Of a stretch of 48,348 nucleotides of DNA, positions 1 through 9,300 are shown piece by piece (positions within the stretch are counted from its first letter, which is position 1; each line of letters starts with the position of its first letter). The stretch lies in NCBI GenBank assembly GCA_016284515.1, contig JAEEOY010000101.1, positions 1-48,348 of the forward strand. The letters run 5' to 3'. Below the pieces are notes generated by a model that was not told the origin of the DNA, did not search any database, and was given only the letters and a program-made list of their open reading frames with translations. This DNA is from Kiritimatiellia bacterium. Lineage in GTDB: Bacteria; Verrucomicrobiota; Kiritimatiellia; RFP12; UBA1067. A program made the position numbers and the translations under genes.

Positions 1-158
1 CAAAGAACCGGACGGTTTTCGCCGTTGTAGGTGACGGACCAGCCATCCCACGCCGTGGTCGTGACTTGCCCGGCGAGGTTTTCGAGCGACGTGCGCTTGC
101 CTTGTAGATTGTATGTCATGCGGTTTCTAGAGATAGTATACCAAATCCCGTCGATCAT
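1..158 (-). CDS. Rhs/YD-repeat tail fragment (third Rhs cassette), runs off the left edge
   Basis: This is an open reading frame of Rhs type that continues past the window edge. It starts at an ATG overlapping the stop of the upstream HEAT-like gene (ATGA). Its first 38 residues (beginning MIDGIWYTISRNRMTYNLQG) match the interior of the full-length Rhs protein at 10009-10128. The next residues (GWSVTYNGENRPV) match a part of that protein lying about 2.3 kb further downstream (about 7632-7676). The frame therefore joins two Rhs regions that are distant in the full copy, with an in-frame deletion between. It could be an orphan Rhs-tip cassette whose toxin lies outside the window, or simply decaying Rhs DNA. 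There is no signal peptide, so secretion on its own is unlikely. Confidence 0.6.
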   Translation of the reverse strand, partial: MIDGIWYTISRNRMTYNLQGKRTSLENLAGQVTTTAWDGWSVTYNGENRPVL

Positions 159-997
159 TGCCTCGATACAACCTTCAACGATTCAAGGGCGCGAGAGGCC
201 GCTCGACGGAGGATTTCAGGCGCAGTGGGATCGGAGCGGATGGACTCAAGCGCGGGGCGGGACGATCTGACGCGGCGCTCGCCGCAAAGCTGGACGGCCA
301 TCGAGCGTGAGGCGGGATCGGAAGATGCGTCGGCGGCGCAGGTGGCGAGAAGAGAGTCGAGACGGTTCGTGTCGACTCGCGGGTCGAAAACCGACATGTC
401 CGCAAGTGCGCGGAACGCTGCAGCAGCGATGATCGTGCGCGTTTCGCCTGCGGCGTCGAAGAGCGCAGCTCTCAGGCTCCTCGACTCGGCTGCATCCGCG
501 TCGTATTCGCCGCGCCGATTGAGTGCCTGTGCATAGAGCCCGATGTGCTGCACCGCGAAATCACGCATCAGGACGTCCTGCGACTTGTCGCGGTAAAGCC
601 CAACCATAACGTCGCCGTAGTCGGACGGTATCTGCGGCTGGTTCAGGAGTTCATCCATGACCTGGTTCTTTTCGGAGGCGAGTTCCGCCATGCTTGTTCC
701 TGAACTGACCTCTACCGCCGACACACGAAGATTCATTCTTTCGTCGGATTCGATCTGATATGCGACATTCCTCTCCACTGTAGGCTCCTCCAGCATTTTG
801 CGATGTGGGGCATATGGCGTTTTGCGATTGATAACTGGTGGTGCCAACCCTTCATTTTGCGTCTTCGCGACAGTGGCATCGCCTCTTTCATCGGCGGAGT
901 TGAAATCCATCAGGCTATATGCCGTAACTACAACAAGCACCGCCGAGCAGATACCGACAAACCAACATTTATTGATTATGTTACGACTTAATTTCAT
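155..997 (-). CDS. membrane-anchored HEAT-like repeat protein (Rhs-associated)
   Basis: The product is about 280 residues. A short basic N-terminus is followed by one hydrophobic segment (about residues 7-24), so it is probably anchored in the inner membrane with the rest outside the cytoplasm. The C-terminal half (ending near RAASRALESLK) has alpha-helical repeats of HEAT/armadillo type, similar in arrangement to the 384-residue protein at 4276-5430. I chose the ATG at 997 because it places the basic segment and TM at the N-terminus. An ATG at 1021 is also possible and would lengthen the overlap with the Sel1-repeat gene. The last three codons and stop lie in Rhs-derived DNA, so the native C-terminus may have been replaced. 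The function is unknown. Its place after a candidate immunity gene is shared with the other HEAT-like gene. Confidence 0.7.
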   Translation of the reverse strand: MKLSRNIINKCWFVGICSAVLVVVTAYSLMDFNSADERGDATVAKTQNEGLAPPVINRKTPYAPHRKMLEEPTVERNVAYQIESDERMNLRVSAVEVSSGTSMAELASEKNQVMDELLNQPQIPSDYGDVMVGLYRDKSQDVLMRDFAVQHIGLYAQALNRRGEYDADAAESRSLRAALFDAAGETRTIIAAAAFRALADMSVFDPRVDTNRLDSLLATCAADASSDPASRSMAVQLCGERRVRSSRPALESIRSDPTAPEILRRAASRALESLKVVSRQ

Positions 998-1685
998 GCA
1001 ACTGATCAACCGATATAACATCTCTCACTAATTCATCCCGCGCTTCCCCAGAACCCGATTGCGCAGCAATATATAGCCATACATCTGCCATCATCTGACT
1101 GCTCTCACACCCATGACCATTACGATAGCACTTCGCCAAATCATATTGCGAATTAGCATCTCCGTGCAAAGCACCCACCCTATACCACAAAAACGATTTA
1201 TCAAAAGATTTCTCAACATATTCCCCGTGGAAATACATCAAACCTAAGAAGCATGCGGATTTATAATTCCCAAGTCTCACGGATCTTAAAAATGACTTAA
1301 ATGCACATTCATTGTTAACCTGGGTACCAAAACCATTGTAATAACAACCGCCAAGACTATGCGCAGCGTAGGCGCAACCATTTTCACTCGCCACCTTGTA
1401 CCATAGGAATGCTTTGCGGTCATTTTTCATAGTTCCATGCCCCCGAGCATAGCATACGGCAAGATTATTCATAATCGCGCCATCACACCTTTGTATACTG
1501 GCTCTCGCAAGTAATGAAAATACAAGACGCTTTGCGCATTTTGGGAACACATAACTACACTCTTGCAACTTCATAATTGTCCCAAGTCGAGCAATCGTTA
1601 CTCTCCGAACAAAAAGCGACACCCATACTCCGTGAATCCAATAGCCAACCTCGTTGCAAACACATAGAATATTTATCTTCTTCAA
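981..1685 (-). CDS. Sel1-like repeat protein, candidate immunity protein to the adjacent Rhs tip
   Basis: The product is about 234 residues built of Sel1/TPR-like repeats, with units such as AVCYARGHGT, LGGCYYNGFGT, LGLMYFHGEY and LAKCYRNGHG, each about 36 residues apart. No signal peptide is evident. The start is inferred: a perfect GGAGG (1692-1696) lies six bases before a TTG at 1685, one base after the stop of the Rhs tail. ATG codons further upstream would overlap the rhs gene by about 100 bp. The tight coupling to an Rhs toxin tip is the classic position of a cognate immunity gene. Sel1 repeats are protein-binding scaffolds, so neutralisation by binding is plausible, but this is inference from position. 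The 3' end overlaps the following HEAT-like gene by about 17 bp. Confidence 0.75.
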   Translation of the reverse strand: MKKINILCVCNEVGYWIHGVWVSLFVRRVTIARLGTIMKLQECSYVFPKCAKRLVFSLLARASIQRCDGAIMNNLAVCYARGHGTMKNDRKAFLWYKVASENGCAYAAHSLGGCYYNGFGTQVNNECAFKSFLRSVRLGNYKSACFLGLMYFHGEYVEKSFDKSFLWYRVGALHGDANSQYDLAKCYRNGHGCESSQMMADVWLYIAAQSGSGEARDELVRDVISVDQLHEIKS

Positions 1686-1686
1686 C

Positions 1687-3015
1687 TTAATCCTCCATAA
1701 ATTCTTCAACAAGATCAAATACATCTTGGATATCAGACAGCGGATTAAAAAAATCGACAGCATTGCCCCAAAATCCATCGCCAAATGCCATCACTCCAAT
1801 ATTTGCTCCAGGCACATTAACATGAAACCCGCCGCTTTTAGGCTGATAATGCGTATGCCAACCGACTTGATGTGGATCATGTCTAACTATTGGACAATCA
1901 GTCACCTCTTCACAAAGTCGTTTCGCTGCCTTGTTAACGCCCTTTCCTTCAAGTGTCACGGTACCGACCTTTTTCGTCTTTGAAGACAATATTTTCTTTG
2001 CAGAATTCCGCGAGACATATTTCTTCAAACCTTTTACTGTCCATGTGAAAATTTTGAATTTACCAAATCCATTCCAGTCAACATAATTCAATGCATCAGC
2101 ATCACAGAAAACATACAAATTCAGCCCTCCGTTCAGCCCTATCGGATCCTTCGAAAGCCAACGGCCCGTCTCGGGGTCGTACCAGCGCATGCGGAAATTG
2201 ACGAGACCAGTCGCGGCGGACCATTCGCGACCTTGGAAGCGGTAGCGAATGGAAGCAAGCGCCGCCACATTTGGCGCAATCTCCTCGTCAACGACATTGC
2301 CCCATGCGTCGTACTGCCAACGGGCGACGACATTGTTCTTCGAATCGACATAGCCCCAGACAGTTCCCTGAATGTCTGTTAGCGGATGGTATGTCGCACC
2401 GCCGACGCTTACCGCGAGGAGATTGTCGATTCCGTCGCCCCAGGTGTAGGACGCAATGACGTTATCCTGCTCGTCCAAGTCTGCCACCACCTGCCAGTTG
2501 TCGTCGTAGACGTGGCGCGTCGTGCCCTCGAGCGTCGTCGTCGAGACGCGCCGACCGAGCGCGTCGTAGGCATAGCTCTCCGCAAATACGCCGTTGGTCG
2601 AGACCGAGACAAGCTGGTACTGGCTGTTCCAGGTGAGGTCGAGCGTGGGCCTGCCAGTGCGCTCGATTCGCGTCACGTTGCCAGCTATGTCGTGCGTGTA
2701 CGCGCCGCCGTTCCAGGAGGCGAGCCGGTCGCCGACGCCAAGAGTGTAGGTAACGGTCGCGCCGTTCTCGGTGCGCGTCATGCGGTTCCCAGCCGCGTCG
2801 TAGGTGTAGGTTACGCCGTCATCAGAGGCGAGGCGGTCGAGGGAATCGTAGTCGTAGGATCGGCTGAAGGCATTGGTGCCGATGACATGGTCGCGCGACA
2901 CGATGCGGCCGACGGCGTCGTACTCGTAGGCGAAGCCGCCGAGGGTCGCGCCGCTTGTTGTGCGCCATGATATGTTCGTCACGCGGTCCATGATGTCGTA
3001 CTCATATTCTACCAC
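1687..3015 (-). CDS. headless Rhs tail with C-terminal variable (toxin) domain
   Basis: The product is 442 residues. It has YD repeats (YEYDAVGRIVSR, YDYDSLDRLASD and others) and a canonical Rhs core end (GRWLSKDPIGLNGGLNLYVF), followed by about 118 variable residues. The tip carries a cluster of histidines at about 379, 382, 387, 389 and 398 (HDPHQVGWHTHYQ, then HVN). This could form a metal-binding or nuclease-like active site, but I cannot assign it to a named toxin family. The frame opens at a GTG at 3015, 17 bases after the upstream gene's stop. It has no signal peptide and none of the about 1200 residues normally upstream, so it is a truncated orphan tip. It may serve as a recombination donor for the full rhs gene or be expressed by coupling. 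The Sel1-repeat gene follows immediately. Confidence 0.8.
   Translation of the reverse strand: MVEYEYDIMDRVTNISWRTTSGATLGGFAYEYDAVGRIVSRDHVIGTNAFSRSYDYDSLDRLASDDGVTYTYDAAGNRMTRTENGATVTYTLGVGDRLASWNGGAYTHDIAGNVTRIERTGRPTLDLTWNSQYQLVSVSTNGVFAESYAYDALGRRVSTTTLEGTTRHVYDDNWQVVADLDEQDNVIASYTWGDGIDNLLAVSVGGATYHPLTDIQGTVWGYVDSKNNVVARWQYDAWGNVVDEEIAPNVAALASIRYRFQGREWSAATGLVNFRMRWYDPETGRWLSKDPIGLNGGLNLYVFCDADALNYVDWNGFGKFKIFTWTVKGLKKYVSRNSAKKILSSKTKKVGTVTLEGKGVNKAAKRLCEEVTDCPIVRHDPHQVGWHTHYQPKSGGFHVNVPGANIGVMAFGDGFWGNAVDFFNPLSDIQDVFDLVEEFMED
1692..1696 (-). promoter_or_regulatory. Shine-Dalgarno site fixing the Sel1-repeat gene start
   Basis: GGAGG lies inside the last codons of the Rhs tail, six bases before a TTG at 1685. 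It is one of the strongest ribosome-binding sites in the window and supports translational coupling of toxin tip and candidate immunity gene. Confidence 0.7.
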
Positions 3016-3032
3016 AAATCCGCTCGCGTTTG

Positions 3033-4145
3033 CTATCTAGCGAGCAGCACACCATATATGATCAACACACCCAACACCGCGAACATGACGCCGAGGGCGA
3101 TCTTCGCGGGGATGACGTTGCGCGACGACCACTGCGCCATCTGGAAGGCATCGGTTGTTTTAGAAGCCAAGACAAACACTGCAACAAGAGGCGCGATAAA
3201 GGCGAGGTTGTAGAGCGCGAGGAGCGCGAAGGAGCGCCAAGCGCCCGGCTCGCGAGATATGAGCGCGAGGACGGGAACATAGACCTGCCCCGTGCAGAGC
3301 GCGTCGAGAAGCGTCACGAGGAACGCGCAGCCAAAGCCCGCGATGGCGACAGCCGGACCGCTCCAGCTCTCCATCGCGATCTTGCGGATGAGCACCTTCA
3401 CACCTTCCGGCAGCTTCAATGTCACGACGGAGAAGACTGGCACCTTACTGAACTTCAGCGCATCGCGGAAGCTCAGGAACGAGAGCACGAAAAGCGAGAG
3501 CGCGAGAACAACCATCACTACGTCATGGACAATGCGCAGACCTTCAAGAGCCTTCAGGGCCTGCATGAGTCCGAGTCCCATCAGCATGTAGGTGACGAAC
3601 GTGCCGGCGCAGAACGCGAGTCCTCCGATGATGCGCGCACGGCGCTTGCGGCCTCCGATGGCGAGGATACCGGCAAGCGAAATCATGATGGCGAAGGAAC
3701 AGGGGTTGAATCCGTCGACGATTCCGGCGAGGAGGACGGTCGGGAGCGTCCATCGCGACGCGGCGGCGGCGGTCTTCGACTCGACGGCGGTGCCGGTAAC
3801 GGGAATGTTGATTACAGGGCTTTCTGGATCGTCGCAGAGAATCTGGACATGCTTCGAGAACTCGCCCGGGAGCATGGCATTAAGCGAAACCGAGAGCGTC
3901 GCGGATGACGACGGCTCGATGCGCATCGCCGAGAGCGAGGCGTCCGCGCCGCAGCAGCCCTTCACCTGCGAAACGGTGACGGGAGACGGCGAGGCGTTGC
4001 GCAACTCGACGGACTTCGACGCCGCCTCCCCTGCGGCTATCTCGCCGAACGCCACGCCCTCCGGCGGAACGACCAGTCGAGGCGCAGACAGAGCGGAAAG
4101 AATCGAGAAACAACATAGACAACAGAAGACAACTTTTCTTTTCAT
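3033..4145 (-). CDS. DUF1573 domain fused to CcdA/DsbD-like transmembrane thiol transporter
   Basis: The product is 370 residues. A signal peptide (about 1-20) is followed by a DUF1573 immunoglobulin-like domain (about 22-122) holding a KGCCG motif. A polytopic membrane domain with several hydrophobic segments follows (about 133-370). The membrane part has two CcdA/DsbD-type cysteine motifs, DGFNPCSF and DALCTGQVYVP, which in that family pass electrons from cytoplasmic thioredoxin across the membrane. The likely role is reductant supply to extracytoplasmic proteins, with the fused DUF1573 as a possible acceptor. It lies between the two Rhs modules, 130 bp after a HEAT-like gene, in a collinear run. 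I saw no clear Shine-Dalgarno sequence at 4145. The link to Rhs export or disulfide handling is only contextual. Confidence 0.8.
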   Translation of the reverse strand: MKRKVVFCCLCCFSILSALSAPRLVVPPEGVAFGEIAAGEAASKSVELRNASPSPVTVSQVKGCCGADASLSAMRIEPSSSATLSVSLNAMLPGEFSKHVQILCDDPESPVINIPVTGTAVESKTAAAASRWTLPTVLLAGIVDGFNPCSFAIMISLAGILAIGGRKRRARIIGGLAFCAGTFVTYMLMGLGLMQALKALEGLRIVHDVVMVVLALSLFVLSFLSFRDALKFSKVPVFSVVTLKLPEGVKVLIRKIAMESWSGPAVAIAGFGCAFLVTLLDALCTGQVYVPVLALISREPGAWRSFALLALYNLAFIAPLVAVFVLASKTTDAFQMAQWSSRNVIPAKIALGVMFAVLGVLIIYGVLLAR

Positions 4146-4192
4146 GTTTTGTTTTAGCCGTGTAGAACGTGTAGATCATGTAGAACTTTTGA

Positions 4193-4404
4193 GAAACTCC
4201 GACGGTTGAAAAAAATTGGCTCCGTTACCACTTCGCCTCAGCTCCGCGTCGCGAAACCGCGATTATTGCCTCCTACTATGTTTCTTTATCTGGGGGCACC
4301 GCCCCCAGACCCCCAAAGCTGTCGCTGCGAATTTCATGCGGCTGAACAACGCGAAGCAGAGGGCGCAACGTTAGTGAAGCCTCTTTGCCAGCCGTCGGAG
4401 TTCC
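4193..4404 (-). mobile_element. MITE-like element, copy 1, forming the HEAT-like gene's 3' end
   Basis: A unit of about 212 bp is bounded by imperfect terminal inverted repeats of about 25 bp (4193-4219 and 4379-4404) sharing AACTCCGACGG. It has a central hairpin (CTGGGGGCACCGCCCCCAG, 4290-4308). It matches the copy at 27015-27220. It carries no transposase and supplies the last about 43 codons and the stop of the HEAT-like gene. Confidence 0.6.
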
Positions 4405-5430
4405 AATATCCTCCCGACCCTTTATCCGCTTTATCGCCGCCTCGACCGCGGCCGAGCGGCGTGCGTCGCCCTTGAAGCGCTCTATAAGCGCGATGTCATC
4501 CGCGTTGCCGAGAAGCCCGATGGATCCGATGCAGACCGTGTCGAGAACCGCATCGCGCGACGGGGCGGACAGGGTTTCGCGCAGGATCGGCAATGCGTCG
4601 GCAAAGCCACGCTCCCCGGCGAGCTGTATCGCCGCGATGCGCGCGACGTTGTTGACGCTGGGCTTGCACAGGGCGAGCGCAAGCCGCTTCAGCTCCCCTT
4701 CCTGCGCAGCGGTGGCGCGTTTGTCCTCCGCGAGAGAATAGAGCGCTGTCCCGGCGTATGGCTTAGTCTTCTCGCGTGCCGCCCTGACCAACACCTCGCG
4801 GACACGGCTGCGCATTGCACCGTCCAGTTCGTTCACCATCGCGCCCAGATGCTGGATGCAATAGTCGATAACAGCCGGCGGATGTATGGTGTTACCCGGT
4901 AGGGACGGCGTTCCATCGCCGTCCGCGGCTGGCGATGGAACGCCAGCCCTACCCGGCCCGATGTTTCCATCTACCATTCCCACCAACGTCTCCGCCAGTC
5001 CTTCCACCGGCGGCTCCTGGTTGCGCAGCAAATTCATCACGTCATTCTTCAATGCCGCCACGCGCTCAACCCGCATCGCGTCATCTGCCCTGCGCAGATA
5101 TACCAACAGCGCATCAACGTCGTTCTTCGGCAAGTCCCGTCTCCGTGCAATCGACCGAAGCGCATCGTTCCGCGCCTCGTAGCGGTCGGCTGTCGCGTAA
5201 TCCGCCCCGCAGACGATAGCGACGGCAGTGGACGCTTCGACGACTTCATGATCAGACGGCTCTGGCTTGCGCTCCACCGCCTTGACGCGCACTTCTGCGG
5301 GCGACGCCACAACCGGTACATCAGGCGGCAGTCCTGGCTGGCGATTGCGCGATGCAACGACAACGGCAACCGCCGCCGCTAGAAGCAGCGCAGTTCCGCA
5401 GACAGTCACTATCTTCCACCGTTTTGCCAT
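4276..5430 (-). CDS. membrane-anchored HEAT-like repeat protein with repeat-derived insert and C-terminus
   Basis: The product is 384 residues. One N-terminal TM helix (about 7-26) precedes a linker and helical HEAT-like repeats (about 70-335, for example ALPILRETLSAPSRDAV and LIERFKGDARRSAAVEAAIK). It is a paralogue in arrangement of the gene at 155-997. Two parts appear to be made of repeat DNA. Residues near 160-180 (GRAGVPSPAADGDGTPSLPG) are encoded by a palindromic element at 4898-4953. About the last 43 residues are encoded inside a roughly 210-bp inverted-repeat element (4193-4404). It follows the lipoprotein gene by 87 bp. The function is unknown; a scaffold or sensor facing the periplasm is a guess from its topology. 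Confidence 0.75.
   Translation of the reverse strand: MAKRWKIVTVCGTALLLAAAVAVVVASRNRQPGLPPDVPVVASPAEVRVKAVERKPEPSDHEVVEASTAVAIVCGADYATADRYEARNDALRSIARRRDLPKNDVDALLVYLRRADDAMRVERVAALKNDVMNLLRNQEPPVEGLAETLVGMVDGNIGPGRAGVPSPAADGDGTPSLPGNTIHPPAVIDYCIQHLGAMVNELDGAMRSRVREVLVRAAREKTKPYAGTALYSLAEDKRATAAQEGELKRLALALCKPSVNNVARIAAIQLAGERGFADALPILRETLSAPSRDAVLDTVCIGSIGLLGNADDIALIERFKGDARRSAAVEAAIKRIKGREDIGTPTAGKEASLTLRPLLRVVQPHEIRSDSFGGLGAVPPDKET
4898..4953. repeat. double GTAGGG palindrome, in frame in the HEAT-like gene
   Basis: Two hairpin units face each other, each starting GGTAGGG with a stem of seven to eight bases around TTCCAT (GACGGCGTTCCATCGCCGTC in one arm). The whole 56 bp is an imperfect palindrome and is translated without breaking the frame. 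Confidence 0.65.
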
Positions 5431-5517
5431 CTTGCAATTCGTAAAGCCTCACAACTCACCGCAGCCAAACATCTCAAGTATAACTTTGCTGACCTTTTTT
5501 AATCCAAACAGATCACT

Positions 5518-6384
5518 TCATTGCTCTAATTCGCACCAGAGCCACCCAGAAGCAGTCTTAAGGGTCGATTTCTCCAATTGAATTTCGTCCGAGACATATA
5601 TATCCCCTTTGTTAAACCATATCATTTTCTTGAGTTCATCATTATCGATATCATACTGCACCAACGCCACATCTTGCGTGTTGCCATCATCACGCCAGAA
5701 ACAGTTGAAATATTTTGAAGCACCTAAACGATTAAAAAGATACAGATGCTTGCCATCATACGTGATCAGACATTTCCAAGACGTAGGTTCATCGTTGGTG
5801 TAGCAGTCAAAATACGGGATTTTTACTTCCCTGGTCTTGTCTCCGTCTAGTATTCGAAGCCTATATCGCCACCAGCGGACACCACGATTCTCCTCTGCCA
5901 CCCCTTTTTCCTCTATCAAGATGACACTGACTTGTGACCCATGCGGAGTTGTCCATCTCAACCCCGCTATGTTTCTTTCCTCAACAGTCCGGAAGTTATC
6001 TTCAACGGTAAAATTACCTGTCAGATAACGTACCGGATACTTAATCGTCACGGGCCTGATTGCAGAGACGTCAGTCTGACAACTTACTTTATAACATATG
6101 CTCTTCTTGGCAGTCCAATGAAGCGGCAATTCTGTGCAGATTGCGATTGGCATCGTCAACAAAGTCTTCAAAGGAGTTGCGGGATCCATTCTGAAGCCTT
6201 TGCCGTGGGGATAAATCCCGAATCTTTCATAGTCCACGTCAATCCGCCCTCTCATAAGATTTTCCGCCGACGGGGGATATTCTCCGCGGTCTCTTTGCTG
6301 CAATGAATAATCATAATATGAATGTATGCAACCGCACAATGTCGTTTGCAACGTTGTAAGTCCCATAATTATCAAGCTTTTCAT
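5518..6384 (-). CDS. lipoprotein, candidate immunity protein to the full-length Rhs tip
   Basis: The product is about 288 residues. The N-terminus MKSLIIMGLTTLQTTLCGC is a lipoprotein signal with lipobox LCGC, so the protein is predicted to be membrane-anchored outside the cytoplasm. The ATG at 6384 overlaps the rhs stop as ATGA, and GAGG sits about eight bases upstream inside the rhs end. An ATG at 6405 would put seven extra residues before the signal and is less likely. The body is beta-rich and hydrophilic, and I do not recognise its family. Its position directly after the Rhs variable tip, with translational coupling, makes it the expected cognate immunity protein. The periplasmic location would fit a toxin acting in the envelope. 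The immunity role is inference. Confidence 0.7.
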   Translation of the reverse strand: MKSLIIMGLTTLQTTLCGCIHSYYDYSLQQRDRGEYPPSAENLMRGRIDVDYERFGIYPHGKGFRMDPATPLKTLLTMPIAICTELPLHWTAKKSICYKVSCQTDVSAIRPVTIKYPVRYLTGNFTVEDNFRTVEERNIAGLRWTTPHGSQVSVILIEEKGVAEENRGVRWWRYRLRILDGDKTREVKIPYFDCYTNDEPTSWKCLITYDGKHLYLFNRLGASKYFNCFWRDDGNTQDVALVQYDIDNDELKKMIWFNKGDIYVSDEIQLEKSTLKTASGWLWCELEQ

Positions 6385-9300
6385 TTCCGCGAATCCTCGT
6401 AACACTTATCCAGTTCAGGCAATATTTCGTTTTTAACCAGTTTGTCATCCTCCTTATTGGACACCGTCAACTGCTTCTGCATTTCGTTAAAATCAAATTC
6501 AGGATAAATCTCTCTCATAAGAGCCTTTACAATGTCTTTGTAATTTTGCTTCGGAGTCCATGCCCGATTCTCATAGTCATAATTCCAACTGTTCATTAAC
6601 TCCATAATCTTACGTTTAACTTCCTCGCGCCGCTCTGAACAGGGGAATGCCGCAAGGATGTCATTCAGGAAATTCTCAAATTTGACAATTGAATTCTGGG
6701 GATTATCTGGCGCGGTCCCATCAAACAAATGACCAATAACAGGAAGATATGCAGTCTCGTCAGACATCGTGTGTGCATATGTGTCACCCAGAACATGCAG
6801 CAAAACCCCGCATTGAACCAATTTGTCACGACGGCTCTTATCATCCGCAATGCTTCGAGCTTCATCCATGCACTTCTTATATTTTGTCGATACGCAACAC
6901 CGATATTTCCTTACCCTATCAGGCCCGAATCCGTTCAAGTTGTGGAGTTTGGGAATAGATGATGATAACAAATTCCATATCGCGTCCCAACTCTCTGTAT
7001 CCGGGTATTGTGACCCCCAGGCCAGGGCTTTCGCGTCATCCTGAGAATCCATCAGCTGCAATGCCAGCCACAAAACCAAATAATAATGAACATACTCATC
7101 ATATAAACCAAGATGGTCAAACGACATCGACTTGTTACCAATAAACAAATACCGAGCCGCGCCAATGAGATCATCCAATGCATCCGAACTTGTCCATCTA
7201 CCATTCTCGGGATTGTAGTAACGATAATTGTAGTATACCAGCGCTGTAGCATCCTCTGCGTACTCGCAAGAGAAACGCCACGAATTATCCAAGGTATTTT
7301 CTCCGTACTGGGCAGCAACAGCGCCGAACGGCGCGTACCCGTAATGAGCAGCGATTGAGCTGTCGGCAGAAACGACCTCGCTTACGTTCTTATTGCCATC
7401 GTGTGTGTAATATCTTCCCTCGCCAAATCCAGTGAGAATTAACCATGCAAGCTGGCGCGTTGCAACTTTACAGGTCGGATCCCACACATATGCATTACCG
7501 TTATTGTCTGCAATCTGCAGATAACCGTCATAAATGAACCGACATTCGTTCTTCGTCACGCGGCGGCCTATGCGGTCGTAGGACATTGAGATGAGTGTGG
7601 GTGTGGGTGAGTTTGCAGAGATGTTCTCCCAGAGGATTGGGCGGTTTTCGCCGTTGTAAGTAATGGACCAGAAGCCTGTCGCGGTTTTAATAAGGGTCTG
7701 GTTTCCGTCGTCGTCGAAAACCGGTTGAAAAGTTGAAAGACTGTTGGATATCGATGTATACTGATTGAGACTGTTGGCAGCGTACGTTGTATTCGTACCG
7801 CGCTCGGCAGCAGTTTCGCGGTTGCCGATATCGTCGAAGCCGTAAGCGTAGCGGTATTCGGCATCAATCGCCGCTACGGCATTCGTCAACTCGCTACGAT
7901 TGTTGTAGGCGTAGGCAATCGTGTCGTTCTGCGCAAATGCGCTGCCTGTTTTCCAACAGGCGACGCGACGACCAGCGGCATCGTATGTGTAATCATACTG
8001 CGAGATTACATTGGTCGGCGTTGCGTTGCAAACATGGAGTAGCTGGTTGTTGGCATCGTATAACCAAGAAGCATTCAAGCCATTGGGATACGCAAGTGAC
8101 AATTTGAGGTCGCTTCCGACGTGATAACTCCAGGAGAATTGTTTGATTGTTTGATTATTTGGATTGTTTGGATCGTTTGATTGCTCAGACGGGATCTGCA
8201 TTGAGGCGAGGCGACTTGTCGTGAGATCATAAGCGAGGATTGTCTGGCGGGCGCCGTTGAGCGCATAGCCAGCATTGCGGCCGAAGGTGTCCCAATAACG
8301 GTCGATAGTGTTCGTGCCCGCAACGCCGACAACTGTCTCGTTGGTGAGAGCGCCGAAGAAGTCGTAGAGGAAAGTGGTGACGCCTGCGGCGTCACGGGCT
8401 TCGGTCTGACGGCCAAGGGCGTTGTACGCAAGCGAGACGGTGGGAGTGTCATCCGAGTAAACTGTGTTGGTGAGGCTGCCCCAGTTGTCGTAGGAGTAGT
8501 CCGTGACAATGCCACGAGCCCATGTGCGGCGTGAAAGTATACCATTGGGGGTATAACTGTAGGAAGGACCTTTGCCGTCGGCGTAGACTTTGTTGGTCAT
8601 CGAGCCAGAGGCGATGTCGTAGAGCCAGGTGGTGACATCACCTGAGTTGGGGCCAAGTGATTCGTTGCGGTACGTCATCATCGTTGCCTTGTTGCCGAAG
8701 ATGTCGTAGGTGTAGCGAACAGGATATGTCGCGCCGCCTTCGTAGGTCTTCCGTCCGCGAAGGTCGTATTCGTAGACAGTCGCGTTGCCGAGGGGATCGG
8801 TGACCGAGGCGAGATTGCCAAACTGGTCATAGGCGTAGGTTGTGCGGTTACCAAGGGCGTCGATAGAAGCGGAACGCTGACCGCGATTGTTGTATTCTGT
8901 GTGAGTCGTATTTCCACGACCGTCGATGTGAGCGATTTGGCGGCCAAGAGAATCGTAGGCGACAGTGTTGGTGACGGCAGAAACAGAGACCGTCTGAATC
9001 TCAACCCCATAGCGCGAGACTGTCAACGGCCTATTTGTAGCATACGGGACAACCTGGGACGATGTGACTACCGGGACGGAAACGTTCAATTGGTTTTCCG
9101 TGACATTGCCGCGGATGTCGGTGGTGTGGGAGCGCGCGGGAAGCGAGGCGGTTAGGCCGGTGAGCTGGCGAGCAGAAGAAGAAACGAGAGGAGCAATTGA
9201 AGCATCGGAACAAGAGACGATGTTGGTTTGGGTGAGCCAAATTGCAGAATCGTCCATGACAAACGAAGAGAATGACTCCGTCTTTCGCCATTCGGTCGAT

